DNA of 64,000 nucleotides from Deltaproteobacteria bacterium (GTDB lineage Bacteria; Desulfobacterota; Syntrophia; Syntrophales; JAFGHS01), in assembly GCA_016928025.1 (NCBI GenBank), contig JAFGLN010000015.1, positions 1 to 64,000 on the forward strand, read 5' to 3'. How positions within the stretch are numbered: position 1 is the stretch's first letter; each line of letters starts with the position of its first letter. Under the pieces are notes generated by a model, which was given only the letters and a program-made list of their open reading frames with translations, made no database searches and had not been told where the DNA came from. The translations under genes and the position numbers were made by a program. Shown here piece after piece: positions 28,365-38,043 of this stretch.

Positions 28365-30038
28365 TCAAACTGCTTTACCGAAAATCATCTCAACATTCGA
28401 TCGGCCCGGCGGAATGATCGGATAAACATAGCTCTCCGGATCGACCATAACTTCCAGCAGATAAGGGCCATTCACCCGGCTCATTTCGTCAATGCCCTCT
28501 TTCGGATCTTCATCAATGAGCACCCGTCTTCCCTCGATACCGAAACCCCGCGCCACGGCAACCAGATCAACACGATTGCCCAGTTCACAAGTCGTGAAAC
28601 GGCTGCCGTAAAAAAGATCCTGCATCTGGCGGATCATGCCTAAATGTCCGTTATTGATCACGACAATTTTGAGAGGAAAGTTGTAGTAACTGATGGTTGC
28701 CAATTCCTGGATATTCATATAAAAACCGCCGTCGCCGGTGATCACGACGACATCGCGATCGGGCATACCGACCTTGGCCCCGATTGCAGCCGGCAAACTA
28801 AATCCCATGGTGCCCATGCCACCGCTGGTAATCAAGTTTCGCGCCGCTCCGGTCTGCCAGGTTCGAACAGTCCATATCTGATTCAGACCCACATCCGCCA
28901 CGGCGATCGTGCCCGCCGGCATTTGATTCTGGATCGAACGGATTAAATGACCCGCCGGTCCGCAGCCGTTATCAGGATTCTTTTCATGGTAATCCGTTTT
29001 TTCATTTTTTGTTCTGGCAAGCCATTGAGTTCTTTCTTTGAAAGAAACCATTGGCAGCAATGCCGTGACGGTTTCTTTAATATCTCCGATGAAGGGTAAA
29101 TCGACTTTTATATTTTTACCGATGGATGTCGGATCGATATCGATTTGAGCGATGGTGGCCATGGGGGCAAATTCATGCGTAATGGACGTGCTGCGATCGG
29201 AAAAACGCGTGCCGACGGCCAGGATAAAGTCGGACTGATGGACCATCCGGTTGGCCAGTTCATAACCATGGGTCCCAATAAATCCGAAATCATAACCGTT
29301 TCCTGCGCTGATGGAACCGATCCCCATCATCGTCGTGACAAATGGGATTTTGGCCTTTTCGACAAGCACCCTGATTTCATTGTCCGCACCGCTCAGCTTG
29401 ACCCCGCCGCCGAGAATCAGCACCGGCCTTTCACTCTGATCCAGGGCTTTAGCGATTTTCTCCAATTGTTCGGGATCGTCGATGTCTTTCGCCGAGACTT
29501 CCGCCAAATTTTCATAAGGTTCATTCGGACATTTGCATTTCGCGGCCAGAATGTCTCTGGGAAGATCGACGACGACAGGCCCCGGTCTCCCGGTTCCCGC
29601 CAGATGGAACGCTTGCTTTAACGCATACGACAGATTATTGATATCGTTTACCTGAAAGCTGTGTTTCGTGATCGGCATGGTGATACCGATAATGTCCGTT
29701 TCCTGAAAAGCATCCTGCCCCAGCAGGCTGGTATTGACCTGGGCGGTCAGGGCCACGATGGGGGATGAATCCATAAAAGCCGTGGCAATGCCCGTTACCA
29801 GATTTGTGGCACCGGGCCCTGACGTCGAAAGACAGACACCCACTTTTCCCGTCGCACGGGCATAGCCGTCGGCCGCATGGGCCGCCGCCTGTTCATGCCT
29901 CGTCAAATAATGACGGATGGGACTATCCAATAAACGGTCATTAAGAGGCAGAGAGTTAGCACCGGGATAACCGAAAATAGCGTCAACGCCTTCTTCCTGA
30001 AGAATCTTGACAATAATGTCCGCCCCGATTGTTTCCAT
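28365..30038 (-). CDS. ilvB: Acetolactate synthase large subunit, copy 2
   Basis: A 557-residue ThDP-dependent acetolactate synthase. The catalytic Glu lies in TRHEQAAAHAADGYARATG. The ThDP motif is GDGGFYMNIQELATI with NNGHLGMIRQMQ, and the central domain is intact. The track starts at 30065. ATG 30038 (METIGADIIVKIL) follows AAAGGAG at good spacing and matches the family opening. A promoter, Leu/Ile/Val-rich leader peptide and strong terminator lie upstream, so this isozyme is attenuated independently of copy 1. The two isozymes may differ in valine sensitivity or in preference for pyruvate over 2-oxobutyrate; that is inference. Confidence 0.95.
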   Translation of the reverse strand: METIGADIIVKILQEEGVDAIFGYPGANSLPLNDRLLDSPIRHYLTRHEQAAAHAADGYARATGKVGVCLSTSGPGATNLVTGIATAFMDSSPIVALTAQVNTSLLGQDAFQETDIIGITMPITKHSFQVNDINNLSYALKQAFHLAGTGRPGPVVVDLPRDILAAKCKCPNEPYENLAEVSAKDIDDPEQLEKIAKALDQSERPVLILGGGVKLSGADNEIRVLVEKAKIPFVTTMMGIGSISAGNGYDFGFIGTHGYELANRMVHQSDFILAVGTRFSDRSTSITHEFAPMATIAQIDIDPTSIGKNIKVDLPFIGDIKETVTALLPMVSFKERTQWLARTKNEKTDYHEKNPDNGCGPAGHLIRSIQNQMPAGTIAVADVGLNQIWTVRTWQTGAARNLITSGGMGTMGFSLPAAIGAKVGMPDRDVVVITGDGGFYMNIQELATISYYNFPLKIVVINNGHLGMIRQMQDLFYGSRFTTCELGNRVDLVAVARGFGIEGRRVLIDEDPKEGIDEMSRVNGPYLLEVMVDPESYVYPIIPPGRSNVEMIFGKAV

Positions 30039-30070
30039 TTTTTGCAACTCCTTTCCGGTATTCAAATACT

Positions 30071-30107
30071 AAAAAAACCGCATCTCGTTAGAGTTTGCGG
30101 CTTTTTC
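30071..30107 (-). promoter_or_regulatory. Second hairpin of the ilvB copy 2 leader, possible antiterminator arm
   Basis: On the minus strand, AAAAAGCCGCA and TGCGGTTTTT form a hairpin ending in T7. The AAAAAGCCGC arm is also the exact complement of the GCGGCTTTTT arm of the preceding terminator, so the two structures can exclude each other. Confidence 0.55.
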
Positions 30108-30111
30108 GAAT

Positions 30112-30144
30112 AAAAAAAGCCGCGGGTTTGGGGGACCCGCGGCT
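30112..30144 (-). terminator. Attenuator terminator upstream of ilvB copy 2
   Basis: AGCCGCGGGT and ACCCGCGGCT form a 10-bp GC-rich stem with a 7-nt loop followed by seven T on the minus strand, 21 bases after the leader peptide stop. Confidence 0.9.
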
Positions 30145-30165
30145 CATATTTCCTAAATCAAGGGA

Positions 30166-30258
30166 TCATAGAAACTGAGCGGCAGTCCCCGTCCGTACGA
30201 CTACGAGGATAAGGCTCAGTACTTTTACCAACCCGTCGACCACATATCGGTAACTCAT
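30166..30258 (-). CDS. ilv leader peptide (attenuation), upstream of ilvB copy 2
   Basis: A 30-codon ORF not in the track, with GAGAGGG upstream of the ATG. Its middle reads GLVKVLSLILVVVRTG, a run dense in Leu, Ile and Val codons like the enteric ilvB and ilvG leaders. It is followed by a strong terminator and an alternative hairpin before ilvB. This is the standard architecture for branched-chain-aminoacyl-tRNA-sensing transcription attenuation. Confidence 0.85.
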   Translation of the reverse strand: MSYRYVVDGLVKVLSLILVVVRTGTAAQFL

Positions 30259-30293
30259 AAATCCCTCTCTTACACAAAAGATGGTTTTCTTCT

Positions 30294-30321
30294 ATTATAA
30301 AAAAAAATCCCTGTCAAGCAA
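30294..30321 (-). promoter_or_regulatory. Promoter of ilvB copy 2 operon
   Basis: A consensus TATAAT on the minus strand has TTGCTT 16 bases upstream (TTGACA also occurs, but only 12 bases away). It lies just after the PBP1A stop and about 35 bases before the leader peptide ATG. Confidence 0.6.
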
Positions 30322-30343
30322 AAATATCAGATAAAGATCTGAT

Positions 30344-32395
30344 TTAATGCATGCCGAAATCCTGCACGTGCAAAGAATCCTGATCTTCTCCTCCGCCGAT
30401 GATGACCCCGGCATTATCGGTCGTACCTTCCACGAAACATTCAAAAATGGCGTTCTCTGACGACGCCGTCGCCGGATATCCCGTGTCCGGATCGGTCTTA
30501 ATAAAAACAATCCCGTTAGGGATGGGAAAGCTTTCAATCGGCATTTTTTTGAGCGCCTCTTTCATAAAGTATAGCCAGATCGGTGCGGCTGCCCGGCTGC
30601 CGGTTTCCAACTTGCCCAAGGTCTTTTCCTGATCGAATCCTACCCAAACGCCCGCCACCAGGGACGGCGTAAAGCCGATAAACCAGGCGTCTCTCACATC
30701 ATTCGTCGTGCCTGTCTTCCCGGCAACGGGTCTGCCGATGCTCTTTACCCTCCGGCCCGTTCCACTCTCAACGACGTCCCGCATCACATAAGAAGACAGA
30801 AAAGCAATCCTCGGATCAATAACCTGCTCGACCCTGATACGGCTCTCTTCAAACACCTGCCCCGTGCGATCAAGAATTTTCTTGATAAAAAACGGCGTTA
30901 CCTTTCGGCCTTGATTCGCTAAAACGCCGTAGCCCCTCACCATTTCTTCAAGGGTAACACCGGACGTCCCCAGGGCCAGCGAATAATCCCTGGCCAGGGG
31001 CGATGAGATTCCCATATTCGCCGCATAGGCAATGACATAGTTCAAGCCTATCTCTTGAAGAAGTTTAATGGTCACAATGTTTCTTGAATGAACCAGGGCC
31101 GTTCTCATCGTAATGGGACCCATAAATTTTTCATCGAAATTCTTCGGCTTCCAAGTGGCATCATTTTCTTCATCCTCGAAGATGATGGGAGAATCGATGA
31201 ATCGTGTCGCCGGCGTCAGACCTTTGTCAAAGGCGGCGGTGTAAATGAACGGCTTAAACGCGGAACCCGGCTGTCGTCTCGATTGCGTGGCGCGATTAAA
31301 CTCGCTTTTTTTAAAATCCCGGCCGCCGACCATGGCCAGGATCGCCCCCGTCCTGGCATCCATACACAAAAGAGCCCCCTGTACCAGGCCTTTAGGATGA
31401 TTTCCCCTCGTTTCAAGCTCAGCCAGCCCCTGCTTGACGCTTTCAACGGCCGCCTTCTGCATATCCATATCCAAGGTCGTAAAAACTTCCAACCCCTCGC
31501 GATAAAGGACATCGCTGCCGTATTTTCCCAAAATATAACGCCGGATATTTTCAATAAAATAAGGGGCGATCTTCTCTTTGGGCTTAATTGAACAGAGCAT
31601 AATAGGAAAAACCAAGGCCTGGTCCTTATCCTTCGCCTCGATATAACCGTCCTCCAGCATGCGTTCCAAAACATAGGCCTGCCTCTGTTTGGCTTTGTCA
31701 AAATGCTGAAAAGGAGAATAATTGCTGGGTGCTTTCGGCAAACCCGCAAGTAGTGCCGCCTCGGCAAGATGGATGTCTCCGGCGCTTTTACCAAAATATC
31801 CCTGAGATGCCGCTTCGACACCATACGTGCCATGGCCGAGATAAATATGATTCAGGTACAGATTGAGGATCTCTTCTTTGGTTAAATACTTATCAATTTT
31901 GTATGCTAAGATGGCCTCCTTCATTTTTCGCAAATAACTTTTTTCCGGTGACAAATAGAGGGTTTTGGCCACTTGTTGGGTGATCGTACTGCCCCCTTGA
32001 ACAATACGTCCGGCCGCCATATTTTTAAGGAAAGCCCTCATGATACTTAGAAGATCAACACCGCTGTGCTGCATGAATCGAGCATCTTCCGCAGCGATAA
32101 AGGCCTGAATGACGTAGGGCGGCAAGTCGGAAATTTTTATGACTTTCCGGTCTTCCAAATAGAATTCATCGATGAGTTCATTATTATCGGCATAAACACG
32201 GGTGGCGATACTCGGCCGATAATCCTTCAAAACCGCAATGCTCGGCAATTCCCTGAGCATAATATAGTAAAACATCACGCCGCCGGCCAAGACGGCAATC
32301 ATGCAAAAAAGGATTACCGTAACAATCAGCGTTTGTAGAACGCTCATGGACTTCTTTTTGGATCTGCGACGGGATGATCTTTTATAGGCGCTCAT
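30344..32395 (-). CDS. mrcA: Penicillin-binding protein 1A, bifunctional transglycosylase/transpeptidase
   Basis: 683 residues. A short basic cytosolic tail is followed by one membrane helix (about 20-47). The GT51 glycosyltransferase domain has the catalytic Glu in AFIAAEDARFMQHSGVD and the GGSTITQQVAKTLYL motif. The transpeptidase domain has the acyl-Ser motif SAFK (QPGSAFKPFIY), SRN and KTGTT. It polymerises and crosslinks peptidoglycan at the outer face of the inner membrane. It is shorter than E. coli PBP1a, consistent with a reduced insertion domain. It lies downstream of tatC and tatA on the same strand and is probably co-transcribed. Confidence 0.95.
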   Translation of the reverse strand: MSAYKRSSRRRSKKKSMSVLQTLIVTVILFCMIAVLAGGVMFYYIMLRELPSIAVLKDYRPSIATRVYADNNELIDEFYLEDRKVIKISDLPPYVIQAFIAAEDARFMQHSGVDLLSIMRAFLKNMAAGRIVQGGSTITQQVAKTLYLSPEKSYLRKMKEAILAYKIDKYLTKEEILNLYLNHIYLGHGTYGVEAASQGYFGKSAGDIHLAEAALLAGLPKAPSNYSPFQHFDKAKQRQAYVLERMLEDGYIEAKDKDQALVFPIMLCSIKPKEKIAPYFIENIRRYILGKYGSDVLYREGLEVFTTLDMDMQKAAVESVKQGLAELETRGNHPKGLVQGALLCMDARTGAILAMVGGRDFKKSEFNRATQSRRQPGSAFKPFIYTAAFDKGLTPATRFIDSPIIFEDEENDATWKPKNFDEKFMGPITMRTALVHSRNIVTIKLLQEIGLNYVIAYAANMGISSPLARDYSLALGTSGVTLEEMVRGYGVLANQGRKVTPFFIKKILDRTGQVFEESRIRVEQVIDPRIAFLSSYVMRDVVESGTGRRVKSIGRPVAGKTGTTNDVRDAWFIGFTPSLVAGVWVGFDQEKTLGKLETGSRAAAPIWLYFMKEALKKMPIESFPIPNGIVFIKTDPDTGYPATASSENAIFECFVEGTTDNAGVIIGGGEDQDSLHVQDFGMH

Positions 32396-32422
32396 GATTG
32401 CTCGCTTTACCCACTTTCCTTT

Positions 32423-33166
32423 TTAACTTTCTCGATTTCCTTTTTTCCCAGCCAATTTTGCCACAAAGATGCTCAATTCATAAAGCAGCAAAAGCGGAAC
32501 GGCCATCAGGAGTTGGCTGACGGCATCCGGCGACGGTGTCAGAACGGCGGCCGCAATAAATATTAGTAAGATAGCGTATTTTCGTTTCTTTTTCAATATC
32601 CCGGCACTGACCAGACCGATTTTCGTCGCAAAAAAAATAAAGACGGGGAGTTCAAAAGACAATCCGAAAGCCAAAAGAAACTTAAGCGCCAAAGACAAAT
32701 ATTCCCGGAATGATATCATGGGCTTGAGCGAATCGGTCGTAAACGCCACAAAAAACCGGAATGCCGGCGGCAGCGCAATAAAATAGCCAAAAAGGATCCC
32801 ACCGGTAAAAAGGATGGTTGAGATGATAACAAACGGCGCAACATACTTTTTCTCCGATTTGTACAGGCCTGGCGAGACGAACTTCCATACCTGATAAAGC
32901 AGAAAGGGACTGGTAAGCACAATGGAGGCAAAGAAGGCAATCAGCATATAGATAAAAAAAGCCTCCGTAAGGCCCGTAAAGATCATGAAGCTCTTTTCCG
33001 GAAGCACGTCAAAGAGCGGCTTGGTAATAATTATGAAAAGTTGATCTTTCAACAGATAACAGGCCGCAAACCCCAAACCGATAGCGATAAGCATGTTTAT
33101 CAGTCTTTTTCTCAACTCTTCGAGGTGAGAGGTCACAGGCATCTTTTCATCCAGAGTCTCATTCAT
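32423..33166 (-). CDS. tatC: Sec-independent protein translocase TatC
   Basis: A 247-residue polytopic membrane protein with six predicted helices. The N-terminal SHLEELRKRLI motif is the conserved cytosolic twin-arginine-signal recognition region. SPFLLYQVWKFVSPGLYKSEK lies after the second helix and FGLSFELPVFIFF contains the conserved membrane Glu. TatC binds folded Tat substrates together with TatB/TatA. It sits downstream of tatA and upstream of mrcA. No strong Shine-Dalgarno is visible near the ATG. Confidence 0.96.
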   Translation of the reverse strand: MNETLDEKMPVTSHLEELRKRLINMLIAIGLGFAACYLLKDQLFIIITKPLFDVLPEKSFMIFTGLTEAFFIYMLIAFFASIVLTSPFLLYQVWKFVSPGLYKSEKKYVAPFVIISTILFTGGILFGYFIALPPAFRFFVAFTTDSLKPMISFREYLSLALKFLLAFGLSFELPVFIFFATKIGLVSAGILKKKRKYAILLIFIAAAVLTPSPDAVSQLLMAVPLLLLYELSIFVAKLAGKKGNRES

Positions 33167-33222
33167 AAGTCAGATCGTATCGGCTCCTCATTTGCTGATA
33201 TATGGGATAGCACACACCCGGA

Positions 33223-33546
33223 TCATTGTTGGGTTTTCGCATCGGTATCTTGAGTTAAAGGTTCTTTTCCTTCTTCTGGGACAGATGAAGAGGTTGGTTG
33301 ATTATCTTCAGGTTTTTCATTTTTTTTACCGTATAGAAGAGAATTTTTCATATCATTCAAATCGGATTTCAAATCATCGGTATCGAGACTATCCTTTAAA
33401 GTTTCCGTTACATCATCAGCGGCTTTCCGGAATTCGGCAAGTCCTTTCGCCAAAGATTTGGCAAGGTCAGGCAGCTTCTTCGGGCCCACGACCAGCAGGG
33501 CCACTATAATGATCACAACAACTTCCGGTACACCGATGTTAAACAT
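33223..33546 (-). CDS. tatA: Twin-arginine translocase TatA/TatB family protein
   Basis: 107 residues with a short N-terminal membrane helix (VPEVVVIIIVALLVVGPKKLP), the Gly-Pro hinge, an amphipathic helix (AKSLAKGLAEFRKA) and a long acidic, unstructured tail. Together with TatC it forms the Tat export channel. The acidic, extended tail and GPKKLP could indicate a TatB-like role; only one such gene is present in the window. It is the first gene of the tatA-tatC-mrcA cluster. Confidence 0.9.
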   Translation of the reverse strand: MFNIGVPEVVVIIIVALLVVGPKKLPDLAKSLAKGLAEFRKAADDVTETLKDSLDTDDLKSDLNDMKNSLLYGKKNEKPEDNQPTSSSVPEEGKEPLTQDTDAKTQQ

Positions 33547-33781
33547 AATATCAGGGCCTGTTCTCTATTATTGATGATGTGAATCTATATGCAGTATTCA
33601 TGCTTTGTCAACATTTAATACAACCGTTAAAAAATTGAAAATAGTGGCGAATTGTCCGTCAACACGCCCATCAGCCATTCACAGCGTTATTTTTGAAATA
33701 TTTTGCCATGTCATGGTTTTTATGATAGACATTTTGCCGTTTTATGAAGTTACTTCATTGCCTTTTAAAGAAAGGAAATTT

Positions 33782-34840
33782 GTGACCAAAAAGACAGGCA
33801 TCGTCAAGGATATCAGGTATTTAAAGCACGGCACCGCCTTTATGGAACCGGAAACGTCAAAGAGGCTTCTATCCATATACACCATGCTTGAATCTTCCGG
33901 AATGAAAGACAAACTGATTGATATTGAACCTCGATATGCCGAGATCAGCGAACTTGCCCTGTTTCACGAGACTGCTTACATCGACATGGTGGCCGGGACG
34001 GCGGGGAAAAAATATTGTTCCCTTGATCCCGATACGGGAACGACGGAAGACTCATACGATGTGGCACGCTTGGCCGTCGGGGGCGTATGTAACGCTGTTG
34101 ACCGCGTCCTGACCGGTGATTGTGACAACGCCTTTGCCCTGGTCAGGCCACCGGGTCACCATGCCGAACCCGGCCGGGCAGCAGGCTTCTGCATATTCAA
34201 CAACATCGTGATCGGTGCCCTTTATGCCTTGACCAGGCGTGATGTTCATAAAATTCTGATCGTCGACTGGGATCTACACCACGGCAATGGAACGCAGAAC
34301 GCGTTTTACTCAGACAACCGGGTGCTATACTTTTCGATCCATGAATATCCGTCATATCCGGGCACCGGGGCCGCGGAAGAAATCGGCCGAGATGGAGGAG
34401 AAGGATATAATATCAATATCCCCTTAGCACCGGGTGCGGGAGATGCCGACTATTTGGCCATAACCGGAACGGTGCTTGAGCCCGTAGCTAATGAATTCAA
34501 GCCGGATTTGATCATGGTATCAGCAGGATTTGACATCTACCACCGGGATCCTCTGGGAGGGATGAAGGTAACGGAAAAAGGGTTTGCCGCCTTAACCCGA
34601 GTCATCATGAACATCGCCGACCGGTGCTGCAGGGGAAAACTGGTGGCCACCCTCGAAGGGGGCTACCACATTGGCGGATTAACGGGATCGGTTAAGGCCG
34701 TCCTGCACGAACTGCTCAACGAGACCCCTCTGTCCGAAGCCGAATTGGACGACATGGAACGTGACGGGCTACACCGGCAGGATTCCGTTATCAAAAGGGT
34801 CAGGGAAAACATCGAACCGTTTTGGCCGGTATTTAAATAA
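33782..34840 (+). CDS. Histone-deacetylase-family (acetoin utilisation/acetylpolyamine) hydrolase
   Basis: 352 residues of the arginase/deacetylase fold. Zn and catalytic motifs are present: RPPGHHAEPGRAAGFCIFNN (tandem His), VDWDLHHGNGTQ (Asp and His ligands), SAGFDIYHRDPLGG (Asp ligand) and EGGYHIGG. The track begins at 33605, but that gives a long unrelated N-terminus. GTG 33782, with AAAGGAAA upstream and the family opening TGIVKDIRYLKHG, is preferred. Bacterial members remove acetyl groups from polyamines or proteins; the substrate here is unknown. It is the first gene of a plus-strand run with gatC 20 bases downstream. Confidence 0.9.
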   Translation: MTKKTGIVKDIRYLKHGTAFMEPETSKRLLSIYTMLESSGMKDKLIDIEPRYAEISELALFHETAYIDMVAGTAGKKYCSLDPDTGTTEDSYDVARLAVGGVCNAVDRVLTGDCDNAFALVRPPGHHAEPGRAAGFCIFNNIVIGALYALTRRDVHKILIVDWDLHHGNGTQNAFYSDNRVLYFSIHEYPSYPGTGAAEEIGRDGGEGYNINIPLAPGAGDADYLAITGTVLEPVANEFKPDLIMVSAGFDIYHRDPLGGMKVTEKGFAALTRVIMNIADRCCRGKLVATLEGGYHIGGLTGSVKAVLHELLNETPLSEAELDDMERDGLHRQDSVIKRVRENIEPFWPVFK

Positions 34841-34860
34841 TTTTTGTGGAGAAATCCCCA

Positions 34861-35148
34861 ATGAAAATTACAAAAAAAGAAGTGGAATATGTCGCGCATT
34901 TAGCGCGACTGGAATTTGCAGAGGAAGAAAAGGAAAAATTCACCTCCCAACTCAACGACATCCTGATGTATATGGAAATGTTGAACCAGATTGATACGGC
35001 GGGCGTTGAGCCTATGAGCCATGCCATCGCCCAGAAGAACGCTTTCCGGGAAGACAGCATCGGCGAATCGTTGGATAATGAAGCCGCCCTCGCCAATGCC
35101 CCCGATCCGCGAGGGGATTTTTTCCGGGTACCGAAAGTGATTGAGTAA
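34861..35148 (+). CDS. gatC: Asp/Glu-tRNA amidotransferase subunit C
   Basis: A 95-residue GatC, the small stabilising subunit of GatCAB. The opening [21 protein letters not shown] and the C-terminal FFRVPKVIE are diagnostic. The track starts at 34846; ATG 34861 with GGAG upstream is the better start. gatA begins four bases after its stop. GatCAB makes Gln-tRNA and/or Asn-tRNA by amidating mischarged Glu-tRNAGln or Asp-tRNAAsn. Confidence 0.95.
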   Translation: MKITKKEVEYVAHLARLEFAEEEKEKFTSQLNDILMYMEMLNQIDTAGVEPMSHAIAQKNAFREDSIGESLDNEAALANAPDPRGDFFRVPKVIE

Positions 35149-35152
35149 AACC

Positions 35153-36610
35153 ATGGAACTGAACCAACTGACCATTCATGAATTGCAAAATAGATTGCGG
35201 GCCGGAGAAGCAACCGCCCTGGAGATTGTCCAGGCTCTTTTCAAAAGGATCGAGACGGTTGAATCCCGCCTAAAGGCTTATATCAGCCTCATGAAAGAAG
35301 ACGCTTTTGAAGGCGCAATCCGGGCGGATGAAGCCATCAAAAAAGGCGACATCAACCCTCTGACCGGCATCCCCATCGCCCTCAAGGACATATACTGCAC
35401 CAAAGGAGTCCGCACGACGTGCGGATCGCGGATATTGCACAATTATATCCCGCCATACAATGCCACCGTCGTGGAAAAATTGCAGCAGGCGGGAGCGATC
35501 TTTACGGGAAAAACCAATATGGATGAGTTCGCCATGGGGTCCTCCACGGAGACGTCGTTTTTCGGCGCAACCAGAAATCCTTGGGACCCGGAAAGAATCC
35601 CCGGCGGTTCCAGCGGCGGTTCCGCCGTGGCCGTCGCCGCCGACGAATGTATTGCCGCCCTCGGCTCCGATACCGGGGGGTCCATCCGGCAGCCCGCCGC
35701 CCTCTGCGGTGTTGTAGGCATGAAGCCGACCTATGGCCGGGTTTCCCGTTTCGGCTTGATCGCTTTTGCCTCGTCCCTTGATCAGATCGGGCCCTTTACC
35801 AAGGACGTCGAAGACTGTGCCATCATCATGAATTGTATCGCCGGCTACGACCCGAAGGAATCCACGTCCGTTCCCGCCGATGTGCCGGATTACCGGGATT
35901 TTTTATCTCGGGATATCAAAGGCTGGACGATCGGGGTTCCCAAAGAGTATTTCATCGAGGGCATCGATCCCGAAGTGGAACAGGCGGTGAGACAGGCGAT
36001 TAAGGTCGTCGAGGGGCTGGGAGCCAAAACCAGGGATGTTTCCCTTCCCCGAACGAAATACTGTCTGGCCGTCTACTATATCGTCGCCCCGGCGGAGGCC
36101 AGCTCCAATCTGGCCCGTTATGACGGAATAAAATACGGTTACCGGACTCCGGACAGCCTGGATCTTCTGGACATGTACAAGAAAAGCCGTTCCGACGGAT
36201 TCGGCGCCGAGGTCAAAAGGCGCATCATGCTCGGGACTTACGCCCTGTCATCCGGCTACTATGACGCCTATTACAAAAAGGCCTCCCAGGTCAGGGCTCT
36301 GATTAAGCAGGATTTCGATGAGGTCTTCAGAACCTGCGACATTATCCTGACGCCGACCACACCGACCCCAGCTTTCAAACTGGGCGAAAAAACCGACGAC
36401 CCCTTGCAGATGTATCTCTCCGATATATTAACCATCTCGGCGAATCTGGCCGGCATCCCCGGTATTTCCGTTCCCTGCGGCTTTTCCGGAAGCGGGCTCC
36501 CCATCGGGCTGCAGTTTCTCGCTAGTCACTTCGAGGAGGGAAAATTGATGCAGATCGCATCGGCCTACGAAAAGAACGCCAATCTGGAAAAAAGGAGACC
36601 CCATCTCTAA
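35153..36610 (+). CDS. gatA: Asp/Glu-tRNA amidotransferase subunit A
   Basis: A 485-residue amidase-signature enzyme that releases ammonia from glutamine for GatB. The catalytic Lys is in [12 protein letters not shown], the cis-Ser region is [15 protein letters not shown], and the nucleophile region is [19 protein letters not shown] 35153 is used; the track TTG at 35141 would overlap gatC. The stop overlaps the gatB start by one base, so translation of gatA and gatB is coupled. Confidence 0.97.
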   Translation: MELNQLTIHELQNRLRAGEATALEIVQALFKRIETVESRLKAYISLMKEDAFEGAIRADEAIKKGDINPLTGIPIALKDIYCTKGVRTTCGSRILHNYIPPYNATVVEKLQQAGAIFTGKTNMDEFAMGSSTETSFFGATRNPWDPERIPGGSSGGSAVAVAADECIAALGSDTGGSIRQPAALCGVVGMKPTYGRVSRFGLIAFASSLDQIGPFTKDVEDCAIIMNCIAGYDPKESTSVPADVPDYRDFLSRDIKGWTIGVPKEYFIEGIDPEVEQAVRQAIKVVEGLGAKTRDVSLPRTKYCLAVYYIVAPAEASSNLARYDGIKYGYRTPDSLDLLDMYKKSRSDGFGAEVKRRIMLGTYALSSGYYDAYYKKASQVRALIKQDFDEVFRTCDIILTPTTPTPAFKLGEKTDDPLQMYLSDILTISANLAGIPGISVPCGFSGSGLPIGLQFLASHFEEGKLMQIASAYEKNANLEKRRPHL

Positions 36611-38043
36611 TGAAATACGAAGCGGTTATCGGGCTGGAAGTCCATGCCCAGTTATTGACGGATACAAAAATATTCTGTAATTGCTCGACGAAATTCGGTG
36701 CGGCACCCAACAGCCACACCTGTCCCATCTGTTTGGGCATGCCCGGTGTTCTGCCGGTCCTGAATAAAAAAGTCGTCGAATACGCGATCAAGATGGGTCT
36801 GGCCACCCATTGCCGTATTAACGCGCAGTGCAGCTTCGCGCGGAAAAATTATTTCTATCCCGATCTGCCCAAGGGCTACCAGATTTCCCAGTACGCCGAA
36901 CCCCTGGCGGAGTTCGGCCATGTGGACATCGAAATCAACGGGGAGAAAAAGGCCATCGGGATCACCCGAATCCATATGGAAGAAGACGCGGGCAAACTAC
37001 TCCATGATGAACATAACCCGGTAAGCTATGTGGATTTGAACCGCACCGGCGTTCCCCTGATCGAAATCGTCAGTGAACCGGACATGCGAAGCGCCGAGGA
37101 GGCGGCCGCCTACCTGAAAAGACTTCACGAAATTCTGGTGTATCTAGAAATCTGCGATGGTAATATGGAAGAGGGCAGCTTTCGCTGTGACGCGAATATA
37201 TCTCTCAGGCCCTGGGGTGAAACGGCTTTCGGAATCCGGACAGAGTTAAAAAACATGAATTCCTTCCGCAATGTGCAGCGGGCGCTGGAATATGAAATCA
37301 AGCGACAGCAGTACATCCTCGACGATGGCGGCGAGGTGGTTCAGGAAACAAGGCTATGGGAAGACGGTCAGGGGGTCACCCATTCCATGCGGAGCAAAGA
37401 AGAAGCCCATGACTATCGCTATTTCCCCGATCCGGATCTGGTTCCTATCGATATCGGCAGGGACTGGGTTGACGAGGTTGAAAAGAACCTGCCCGAACTG
37501 CCTCTGGCGAAAAGGGAGCGGTTCATGGGCGAGTATCAAATTTCCGCTTATGACGCGGGCGTATTGACGGTAAGCCGGGCGTTGGCCGACTATTTTGAAG
37601 AAGTCGCCAAGCGCTCCGGCAAGCCGAAGATAGCGGCCAACTGGGTAATGGGCGACATTCTCAAGTTCCTCAACGAGGAGAAAAAGGATATCAAAGATTG
37701 CCCCATTACCCCTTCCGCCCTGGCCGATCTTATCGGATTGATCGATAAGGGCACGATAAGCGGCAAGATGGCCAAGGATGTCGTCGAACAGATGTATCAG
37801 ACCGGCAAAGCCCCCACGGCCATTATTGAAGAAAAGGGCATGGTCCAGATAACCGACGAAAGTACCCTGTCTAAAATCATTTCCGAAGTCATCGAAGCCA
37901 ATCCGGAGCAGGTTGCGCAGTATCGGAGCGGGAAGGAAAAGGTCTTCGGTTTCTTTGTCGGCCAGATCATGAAGGCCACCCAGGGGAAAGCCAATCCCAA
38001 AATCATCAACGATCTGCTGAAAAAGATGCTGACGAAATCATGA
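36610..38043 (+). CDS. gatB: Asp/Glu-tRNA amidotransferase subunit B
   Basis: 477 residues. The opening [21 protein letters not shown] contains Zn-ligand cysteines, with CPICLGMPG completing the site. The kinase-like core phosphorylates the misacylated tRNA-bound side chain ([27 protein letters not shown]). The helical and YqeY tail domains bind tRNA. The stop codon overlaps the mtnA start by four bases (ATGA). Confidence 0.97.
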   Translation: MKYEAVIGLEVHAQLLTDTKIFCNCSTKFGAAPNSHTCPICLGMPGVLPVLNKKVVEYAIKMGLATHCRINAQCSFARKNYFYPDLPKGYQISQYAEPLAEFGHVDIEINGEKKAIGITRIHMEEDAGKLLHDEHNPVSYVDLNRTGVPLIEIVSEPDMRSAEEAAAYLKRLHEILVYLEICDGNMEEGSFRCDANISLRPWGETAFGIRTELKNMNSFRNVQRALEYEIKRQQYILDDGGEVVQETRLWEDGQGVTHSMRSKEEAHDYRYFPDPDLVPIDIGRDWVDEVEKNLPELPLAKRERFMGEYQISAYDAGVLTVSRALADYFEEVAKRSGKPKIAANWVMGDILKFLNEEKKDIKDCPITPSALADLIGLIDKGTISGKMAKDVVEQMYQTGKAPTAIIEEKGMVQITDESTLSKIISEVIEANPEQVAQYRSGKEKVFGFFVGQIMKATQGKANPKIINDLLKKMLTKS

